Made by a program: the position numbers and the translations under genes. Under the pieces are notes generated by a model that saw only the letters and a list, made by a program, of their open reading frames with translations, had not been told where the DNA came from and did no database searches. 20,169 bases of DNA, from the NCBI GenBank assembly GCA_045540635.1, contig JAZQHO010000091.1:1-20169 (forward strand), read 5' to 3'. Every line of letters starts with the position of its first letter. The stretch's first letter is position 1. Shown here piece after piece: positions 14,953 to 20,169 of this stretch. The DNA comes from Limiplasma sp045540635 (GTDB lineage Bacteria; Bacillota; Clostridia; Christensenellales; Aristaeellaceae).

Positions 14953-16788
14953 TTATTCAACAGTCACGCTTTTCGCAAGATTGCGGGGTTTATCTACATC
15001 GCAGCCCCGGGCCACTGCCATGCAGTAGGCAAACAGCTGCAAAGGGATCACTGCCAGAAGGGGTGCAAACAGATCGTCCGCATCGGGAATGGTGATGACC
15101 TGCTCCACACTGCCCGCCACCTTTTCTTTCAGGCTCTCCCTGCAGATGGCGACCACGCTGGCACCGCGGGCAGTCACCTCCCGCAGATTGCTGAGGGTCT
15201 TTTCCAGCAAAGCGGGCTGTGTAACAGCAGCCACCACCAAACGTCCCGGCTGCAGCAGGGCGATGGGGCCATGCTTCAATTCGCCTGCGGCATACGCTTC
15301 ACTGAAAATATAGCTGACCTCCTTGAGCTTAAGGGCAGCCTCCATGGAGAGGGCATAGTCCAGTCCCCTGCCCACAAAGAACACATGTTTTTTGCGGCTG
15401 GCAACAGCTGCAAGGCGCTGGAGCTGTTCCTCCGTTCCAAGGGCCTGCTCCGCCTTGCCGGGCAGCTGCGCCAGCTCCTCCAACAGCCGGGCAGCCTCCT
15501 CCCGGGGCAGGAAGCCCCGCAGATCGCCCAGCGCCACCGCCAGCATGAGCATGAGTTCTGCCTGCGTCATATACGCTTTGGTACTTGCCACGGCGATCTC
15601 CGGGCCAGCGTAGGTATAGAGAGTGTTTGCATCGCCCACCTCGCGGGCAATGGTGGAGCCCACCACATTGCAGACCGCCATCACCCGGGCACCCCTGCGC
15701 TTGGCCTCCCGCAGCGCTGCCAGCGTATCGGCGGTCTCACCGCTCTGACTGACGGCGATAAACAGCTCATCTTCGCCAACGATGGGATCCCGGTAGCGGT
15801 ACTCGCTGGCGATCTCCGCCTCCACAGGCAGGCGTGCCAGCTTCTCGATGGCATACTTGCCCACCAGCCCCGCATGATACGCCGTGCCGCAAGCCACAAT
15901 GCTGATCTTGCGCAGCCTTTGCGCCTCCTCCGGGCCGATGGGCAGCCAGCTGTACTGCCCCGGCATCTGGGAGCGGCGGGGCGCATAGGTTTTCTGCAAT
16001 GCCTCCGGCTGCTCATGGATCTCCTTGAGCATATAATGAGCATAACCGCCCTTTTCAGCGCTGCTGATATCCCAATCCACATGGAACAGCTCATGCCTGC
16101 TGGGCACACCGTACGCATCATATACGCTGATGCCATGCTCATCCAACCGGGCGATCTCCTTGTCCTCAAGGAAGATCACATCGCGGGTATGGGAGAGGAG
16201 CGCAGGCACATCGGATGCAATAAAGCCCTCGCCGCCTTTGCAGCCCACCACCAGCGGGCTGTCGTTGCGGGCGCAGTACAGCACGCCCGGTTCCTCGTCG
16301 CACACAACGCCGAGTGCATAGCTGCCCTCCAGCATGGCGATAGCCTGAAGCAGTGCTGCCTTCATATCGCCCCGGTAAAGATGCTTGAGCAGATGCGCGA
16401 TGACCTCCGTATCGGTCTGACTGATGAACACCGCCCCCTTGGCGGTCAGAAAGCGGCGCAGGGCTTCATGGTTCTCGATAATACCGTTGTGCACCACTGC
16501 GATGCCGCCCTTTACATCGGTATGCGGGTGTGCATTCAGATCACTGGGTTCGCCATGTGTGGCCCATCGGGTATGCCCGATGCCCACGCAGCCTTCCACC
16601 GGCGCCTCGCCCAGCAGGCGGGACAGGTTTTCCAGCTTGCCCTTCGCTTTGCGCACGGTAAGCCTATGGTCTGCTCCGATCACGGCGATGCCGGCGCTGT
16701 CGTAACCGCGGTAGGACAGCTTATCCAGCCCATCCATCAGAATGGGGGCAGCGCTTTGATTCCCCACATAACCAACGATCCCACACAT
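14953..16788 (-). CDS. glmS: Glutamine-fructose-6-phosphate aminotransferase (isomerising)
   Basis: This 611-residue enzyme makes glucosamine-6-phosphate, the first committed precursor of peptidoglycan amino sugars. The N-terminal 'MCGIVGYVG' supplies the amidotransferase nucleophile (Cys after Met removal), followed by 'YRGYDSAG', 'HTRWATHGEPSDLNAHPH' and 'HNGIIEN'. Two SIS sugar-isomerase domains follow: one around 'ACGTAYHAGLVGKYAIEKLA' with 'SQSGETADT', and a second near 'GRGLDYALSMEAALKLKEVS' with 'GELKHGP'. The C-terminus is the canonical 'DKPRNLAKSVTVE'. The ATG at 16786-16788 is fixed by this N-terminus and by a GGAGG site; longer frames would place residues before the essential cysteine. 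It has its own promoter in the end of spoIIQ. There is no room for a glmS ribozyme in the roughly 30-base leader, so control must differ from the ribozyme-regulated glmS of many Firmicutes. Confidence 0.98.
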   Translation of the reverse strand: MCGIVGYVGNQSAAPILMDGLDKLSYRGYDSAGIAVIGADHRLTVRKAKGKLENLSRLLGEAPVEGCVGIGHTRWATHGEPSDLNAHPHTDVKGGIAVVHNGIIENHEALRRFLTAKGAVFISQTDTEVIAHLLKHLYRGDMKAALLQAIAMLEGSYALGVVCDEEPGVLYCARNDSPLVVGCKGGEGFIASDVPALLSHTRDVIFLEDKEIARLDEHGISVYDAYGVPSRHELFHVDWDISSAEKGGYAHYMLKEIHEQPEALQKTYAPRRSQMPGQYSWLPIGPEEAQRLRKISIVACGTAYHAGLVGKYAIEKLARLPVEAEIASEYRYRDPIVGEDELFIAVSQSGETADTLAALREAKRRGARVMAVCNVVGSTIAREVGDANTLYTYAGPEIAVASTKAYMTQAELMLMLAVALGDLRGFLPREEAARLLEELAQLPGKAEQALGTEEQLQRLAAVASRKKHVFFVGRGLDYALSMEAALKLKEVSYIFSEAYAAGELKHGPIALLQPGRLVVAAVTQPALLEKTLSNLREVTARGASVVAICRESLKEKVAGSVEQVITIPDADDLFAPLLAVIPLQLFAYCMAVARGCDVDKPRNLAKSVTVE

Positions 16789-16824
16789 CTTTGATACGCC
16801 TCCATATTGTTTTAATACGTTTTG

Positions 16825-16844
16825 TAATGTATCATAATGTATCA
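16825..16844 (-). repeat. Tandem 10-bp direct repeat over the glmS promoter
   Basis: TGATACATTA occurs twice back to back (16835-16844 and 16825-16834, read on the minus strand). The second copy contains the extended -10 element. It overlaps the last codons of spoIIQ. It could be an operator or simply a duplication. Confidence 0.7.
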
Positions 16845-16854
16845 TCGTTGTCAA
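16826..16854 (-). promoter_or_regulatory. SigA-type promoter for glmS inside the 3' end of spoIIQ
   Basis: A perfect -35 TTGACA (16849-16854), a 17-base spacer and -10 TACATT (16826-16831) with an upstream TGn extension give a strong vegetative promoter. It allows glmS to be expressed in growing cells independently of the sporulation genes. Transcription should begin near 16819. Confidence 0.8.
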
Positions 16855-17539
16855 TCCCGAGAAACACCATGAGCGGATCCACAGGTCTGCCATCCCGGCG
16901 TATCTCAAAATGCAGGTGAGGGCTATCTTCGCTCTCTGCCAGCACACCGTTGCCCGCCAGGCCGATCACCTGCCCCTGCCGCACCGGATCGCCGGTGCGC
17001 ACAAGACCGGCTTCGGTGAGCCCGGCATAAAAAGTGCAGTAGCCGTTTCCGTGATCGATCTCCACACATTGCCCCATACTGCCGTGGCCTCCAGCCAGGG
17101 TTACAGTGCCGTCTGCACAGGCTGCCACCTGAGCGCCGTAATCGCACTGCAGATCGATGCCCGGATGCACCATCCATGTGTTGGTGGCTGCAAAATACTG
17201 AGGCTCCTCCATGGCGAACATGCGGATGGTAACGCCGCTGAGGGGCTGGGCAAAGAGCAGTGGTGCCTCTGTAGGCACTGCCAGCACACCGGCCGCACCG
17301 CTGCTCTCCACCAGTGCTTCGGCAAGGGTCTGGGCATTCTGCGTGCCGCCTGCGCTCTCCACCTCCTCCGCCACGATGGGGATCTGCGCCTCCCGGTGCT
17401 GGCAGAAGGTGAGCACCGCACTGACCAGTATGATCAGTACGCACACAGCCAGCACCACGTAGAAGCCCTGCTTCTCCATCATACGGTCATAACGGCGGTA
17501 AGCGCTGCGCATCCGATCCCAAAAGGTCTGTCTTTCCAT
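16832..17539 (-). CDS. spoIIQ: SpoIIQ-like membrane-anchored M23 (LytM) peptidase
   Basis: This 235-residue protein has a short cytoplasmic N-terminus, one membrane helix ('FYVVLAVCVLIILVSAVL', about residues 27-45), a linker, and a C-terminal M23/LytM domain. The zinc-binding motifs are complete: H125 and D129 in 'VHPGIDLQ', and H208-x-H210 in 'SPHLHFEI'. SpoIIQ is made in the forespore and binds SpoIIIAH across the septum during engulfment. The Bacillus protein has lost a zinc ligand, while clostridial versions often keep them, as here. Identification as SpoIIQ rather than a generic M23 peptidase rests on the single anchor, the size and the location directly after spoIID, a gene order seen in other Clostridia. 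The start at 17537-17539 follows GGGAGGG; a longer frame from 17674 would overlap spoIID. Confidence 0.85.
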   Translation of the reverse strand: MERQTFWDRMRSAYRRYDRMMEKQGFYVVLAVCVLIILVSAVLTFCQHREAQIPIVAEEVESAGGTQNAQTLAEALVESSGAAGVLAVPTEAPLLFAQPLSGVTIRMFAMEEPQYFAATNTWMVHPGIDLQCDYGAQVAACADGTVTLAGGHGSMGQCVEIDHGNGYCTFYAGLTEAGLVRTGDPVRQGQVIGLAGNGVLAESEDSPHLHFEIRRDGRPVDPLMVFLGIDNDDTL

Positions 17540-17588
17540 GGCGATCCCTCCCACGGAAAGGATGCCCCGGAAAAAGGTTTGTATGCGG

Positions 17589-18683
17589 TCAGTGCTTCTC
17601 AAGCGTGGTATCGGGATAATAGTGGGCAAGGATCTGCGCGTAGCTGCTTCCGTCTGCCGCCATGCGGTTGGCACCGGCCTGACTCATACCCACGCCATGC
17701 CCGTAGCCCGTCTGGTGAAAGGTGATACCGCTGTCATCCATGGAAAAGGTGAACAAGGTGCTTCGAAGCCCCAACGCACGCCGGAAATCGGTGCCCTTTA
17801 CCTGCCCTGTGCCCAAAAGCAGGCTTTCCACCCGCCCGGTGGCAGTATGGGCAGCCACCATCAGCGTCTGGCGCAGATTCTCCGCCGTGATGTCCAGTGC
17901 CGGAAAAGCGCGGGACAGCAGTTGTGCAGCCTCGCCATAAGCGAAGAAGGTATCCTCCCGGAAGCCGCGGACACCCTCCTCCCCCGCACTCTCCACGCTG
18001 ACCAGATAAGGCAACGCCTCTGAGAATACCGCCTGTACGTTTTCTGTGCGACCGCCGCTGATGGCGTGGTACATAACCGTGATAGGCTCTCCTTCCCACG
18101 TCAGGATCTGCCCTCGGGTGGCGCTGACCGCATCCAGTACCCGCCTGTGGTACAGCGGGTACTCATTGCCCCATTTTTCCCTGAGCGCTTCCTCCCCGGC
18201 ATAGCCCTGACAATGACCGCTGTCGGTGCAGACATCCGCACCGTCCCCGCAGCCGTTTTCCAGCTGCTGCGCCACAGCACGGGTGCGGGCGGCTACCGCC
18301 TGCGCTTTGAGTGCCTCCAGATGGTAAGCGGCGGGCATCTCTGCTGCCACCACTCCGTACACATAGCTTTCCAGCGGCATGTCCTGCACCTCTGTGCTGT
18401 TCCGTACCCGAAGCACCGTCTGCGGTTCCGCATCAGCTGCCAGCAGCGCTATCGATTCCTGTTGCGCAACTTCTTCACTACCCGCAGCCGCTTCTCCCGG
18501 CGGCAGAAACCAAAGCCCCAGCACCCGCCCAAGCCTCGACGGCAGCAGCGTGCGCGCCTGCCAGAAGGGCACATCCAACCCGCGCCAGTCCGCGGCGGTC
18601 ACGGGTGCACCCAGCATGCGCCACACCAGCGAAAGCGCCAGCAGCAATGCCGCCAGCCGCAAAGGCAGATATCCGCGTTTCAT
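17589..18683 (-). CDS. spoIID: Stage II sporulation protein D, lytic transglycosylase
   Basis: This 364-residue mother-cell enzyme degrades septal peptidoglycan during engulfment, working with SpoIIP and SpoIIM (not in the window). An N-terminal membrane anchor ('LRLAALLLALSLVWRML') is followed by a variable linker. The SpoIID domain has the catalytic glutamate E115 in 'VVAAEMPAAYHLEALKAQA', the cysteine pair in 'CTDSGHCQGY' (zinc site), 'HAISGGRTEN' and the terminal 'GYGHGVGMSQAGANRMA'. All expected active-site blocks are present. The ATG at 18681-18683 is preferred because GGAGGG lies six bases before it; the ATG two codons earlier touches that site. The gene is divergent from the carboxypeptidase gene and is followed 49 bases later by spoIIQ. 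Confidence 0.96.
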   Translation of the reverse strand: MKRGYLPLRLAALLLALSLVWRMLGAPVTAADWRGLDVPFWQARTLLPSRLGRVLGLWFLPPGEAAAGSEEVAQQESIALLAADAEPQTVLRVRNSTEVQDMPLESYVYGVVAAEMPAAYHLEALKAQAVAARTRAVAQQLENGCGDGADVCTDSGHCQGYAGEEALREKWGNEYPLYHRRVLDAVSATRGQILTWEGEPITVMYHAISGGRTENVQAVFSEALPYLVSVESAGEEGVRGFREDTFFAYGEAAQLLSRAFPALDITAENLRQTLMVAAHTATGRVESLLLGTGQVKGTDFRRALGLRSTLFTFSMDDSGITFHQTGYGHGVGMSQAGANRMAADGSSYAQILAHYYPDTTLEKH

Positions 18684-18700
18684 AAGCATCCCTCCGCTGC

Positions 18701-18727
18701 AGTCTATGCACCCTTTCAAAGAAATAT
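18701..18727 (-). promoter_or_regulatory. Possible SigE-type promoter for spoIID
   Basis: ATATTT (18722-18727) and CATAGACT (18701-18708), 13 bases apart, resemble the SigE consensus (ATATT and CATACAnT), and SpoIID is a SigE-regulon protein in Bacillus. Against this, the predicted start would fall in or just before the GGAGGG ribosome binding site, leaving almost no leader. Confidence 0.4.
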
Positions 18728-18746
18728 GGTAAACAACAGCAGGTTT

Positions 18747-18776
18747 TTGCGTTTTTGATCCGTTATGTGTTACAAT
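18747..18776 (+). promoter_or_regulatory. Extended -10 promoter for the D-Ala-D-Ala carboxypeptidase gene
   Basis: TGTTACAAT (18768-18776) is an extended -10 element. A weak -35 match, TTGCGT (18747-18752), lies 18 bases upstream. Transcription should start near 18783, just before the AAGGAGG ribosome binding site at 18785. Confidence 0.65.
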
Positions 18777-18800
18777 AGGATTACAAGGAGGTGAACCCGG

Positions 18801-20147
18801 GTGAAACATTTTCTCTGTCTCCTGCTGAGCATCCTGCTGGCGGTACTGCCTTTTGCATCATATGCCGAGCTGCAAACAGGCAGCAGCGGCGAAGAGGTGC
18901 GTCTGCTCCAGCAGCGGCTCATCACCCTTGGGTTGCTCTCCGGCACCGCAGACGGTGCCTATGGACAGCAAACACACAACGCCGTGCGGGAAGCCCAGCG
19001 CCTGCTGGCTTTTGCAGGGCAGCCCATTACTCCCACCGGCAATGCCGACGATGCCACTCTTTCGCTTTTGTTTGATGAAAGCGCCGAATACGCCCTGCGC
19101 ACCCTGTGCGAAGGTTCCTCCGGCAGCCGTGTCCAGGAGGTGCAGAACCGCCTGATCGATCTGAACCTGCTGGAGCCGCCGGTGGATGGCGACTACGGGG
19201 CCGCAACTGCGGAGGCAGTGCGGCAGTTCCAGCTGAAGATCGCCGGTCTGGGGGCCACCGTGACCCGAACGGACGGTGTGCTGGATCCGGCATGCTACGA
19301 GCTGCTCTTTTCCGATCTTTCGGTCTACCATTACCCAGCCCCCGTTTGCTTTGACAGCACTCAGCCCCTGAGCTTGACCGGAGATTACCTCTACGGTGAT
19401 GCCTGCCTTGTGATGGATGCCACCTCCGGCGAGGTACTGTTTGAATATGGCAGCCGTCAGCAGATGTATCCGGCCAGCACCACCAAGATCCTTACCCTGC
19501 TGCTGGCACTGGAAAACGGGCAGCTGAACAGCACCGTGACCATACCCGAAAGCGCCTCTCAGGTGCCTGCGGACAGTTCGCTGGTGCCGGTATATCCCGG
19601 CGAAACCATGACCATGGACGACCTTCTGCACGGTCTGATGATCCGCTCCGGCAACGATGCCGCCAATGCCGTTGCCACCCTGTGTGCCGGAAGCGTGGAA
19701 GCCTTTGTGGAGCGTATGAACCAGAAGGCAGCTCAGCTGGGCGCCAACGACAGCCACTTTATGAACCCCCACGGCTACCACGACCCGGAGCACTACACCA
19801 CCGCCTATGATCTGGCAGTTCTGGCCCGGGCAGGGCTTACCAATGCGGATTTCTGCCGCATTGTCACCTGCCAGAGCTACACGTTGCCGCCCACCGCCAA
19901 ACGCGATGCGCTGCCCCTCAGCTCTACCCACGAGCTTTTCAACCCGGAGAGTGAGTACTACATTCCCTATGCGGCAGGCATCAAAAGCGGCTATACCTCC
20001 GCTGCGGGCTTCTGCTATGTGGGCGCTGCCCAAACCAGACAGGGCACGCTGATCGCCGTGGTGCTCCATGCCCCTACCCGCAACCGTGCATGGCTGGATA
20101 TGGACAAGCTGTTTGCCTACGGGTATGCGGCAATGGCGCAGGAATAG
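18801..20147 (+). CDS. D-alanyl-D-alanine carboxypeptidase (peptidase S11) with two peptidoglycan-binding repeats
   Basis: This 448-residue secreted enzyme trims the terminal D-alanine from peptidoglycan stem peptides. A signal peptide (about residues 1-22, ending 'FASYA') is followed by two peptidoglycan-binding repeats. The first is near residues 24-90 ('GSSGEEVRLLQQRLITLGLL') and the second near 100-172 ('GSSGSRVQEVQNRLIDLNLL'). The S11 catalytic domain has all three penicillin-binding motifs: S226-T-T-K229 in 'YPASTTKILT', S283-G-N285 in 'RSGNDAAN' and K395-S-G397 in 'IKSGYTSAAG'. Typical DacA/DacF enzymes lack N-terminal binding repeats and have an extra C-terminal domain; here the repeats replace it. 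The GTG at 18801 is chosen because AAGGAGGTG lies 7 bases upstream and the signal peptide follows directly. It is transcribed divergently from spoIID, and the window ends 22 bases after its stop. Confidence 0.94.
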   Translation: MKHFLCLLLSILLAVLPFASYAELQTGSSGEEVRLLQQRLITLGLLSGTADGAYGQQTHNAVREAQRLLAFAGQPITPTGNADDATLSLLFDESAEYALRTLCEGSSGSRVQEVQNRLIDLNLLEPPVDGDYGAATAEAVRQFQLKIAGLGATVTRTDGVLDPACYELLFSDLSVYHYPAPVCFDSTQPLSLTGDYLYGDACLVMDATSGEVLFEYGSRQQMYPASTTKILTLLLALENGQLNSTVTIPESASQVPADSSLVPVYPGETMTMDDLLHGLMIRSGNDAANAVATLCAGSVEAFVERMNQKAAQLGANDSHFMNPHGYHDPEHYTTAYDLAVLARAGLTNADFCRIVTCQSYTLPPTAKRDALPLSSTHELFNPESEYYIPYAAGIKSGYTSAAGFCYVGAAQTRQGTLIAVVLHAPTRNRAWLDMDKLFAYGYAAMAQE

Positions 20148-20169
20148 AAAAACCGGTCGGAAACGCTCC

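Noticed and set aside
14941..16794. A 617-codon rightward open frame opposite glmS
   Set aside because: It is the antisense of a certain glmS gene; no domain or start signal supports it.
16789..16831. A glmS ribozyme upstream of glmS
   Set aside because: Only about 43 bases separate spoIIQ and glmS, too short for the ribozyme, and no ribozyme core is seen.
17540..17590. A SigF-like promoter for spoIIQ (GCATA and GGCATCCTT, about 15 bases apart)
   Set aside because: The -10 part matches the consensus poorly; the resemblance is too weak to report as a feature.
20148..20169. A terminator after the carboxypeptidase gene
   Set aside because: Only 22 bases are available, and no complete stem can be seen before the window ends.

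Overview
The window looks like chromosomal DNA of a GC-rich, anaerobic, endospore-forming member of the Clostridia, most like the Oscillospirales/Ruminococcaceae group. This is inferred from three things: adjacent spoIID and spoIIQ genes, an ECF-type folate importer under a tetrahydrofolate riboswitch, and consistently strong AGGAGG-type ribosome binding sites. There are no tRNA or rRNA genes, CRISPR arrays, or intact insertion sequences. Almost all of the window is accounted for by genes, and no gene-free stretch exceeds about 250 bases.

Positions 1-3940 form one leftward (minus-strand) gene train. A clear promoter (about 3912-3940) reads into a tetrahydrofolate riboswitch (3788-3887), then folT (folate ECF S component), nth (endonuclease III), obgE (ribosome-assembly GTPase) and yhbY (ribosome-assembly RNA-binding protein). 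Two accessory genes follow: a small PD-(D/E)xK-type nuclease and the first 118 residues of a likely SNF2-type helicase that runs off the left edge. The nuclease/helicase pair is the least conventional part of this train, because it sits where nadD/rsfS-type genes often follow obgE-yhbY.

Positions 3985-7028 are a mixed region. It holds a leftward free-methionine-R-sulfoxide reductase, a rightward remnant of a TrkH/KtrB potassium transporter truncated at both ends, a rightward Est30-like carboxylesterase, and a rightward XRE-type regulator with a six-helix membrane domain. The regulator is broken by a single extra G. This stretch shows gene decay and several structured leaders.

Positions 7074-14939 hold one enormous rightward gene of 2597 codons encoding a cyclic beta-1,2-glucan synthase (GT84 glycosyltransferase, central cyclisation domain, C-terminal GH94 phosphorylase-like domain). 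Its ribosome binding site lies in the 3' arm of a hairpin followed by six Ts. The gene ends at a perfect 18-bp hairpin shared with the convergent glmS gene.

Positions 14953-18683 are leftward: spoIID, spoIIQ, glmS. SpoIID and SpoIIQ act in engulfment and at the mother cell-forespore channel. GlmS makes glucosamine-6-phosphate for the cell wall and has its own promoter buried in the end of spoIIQ. Diverging from spoIID is a D-alanyl-D-alanine carboxypeptidase with two N-terminal peptidoglycan-binding repeats (18801-20147). The right-hand third is therefore an envelope-themed neighbourhood.

No wholly new system is evident. The best leads are the nuclease/helicase pair at the left edge, the folT switch architecture, and the structured leader of the glucan synthase. 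All calls come from reading the sequence; no database search was run.
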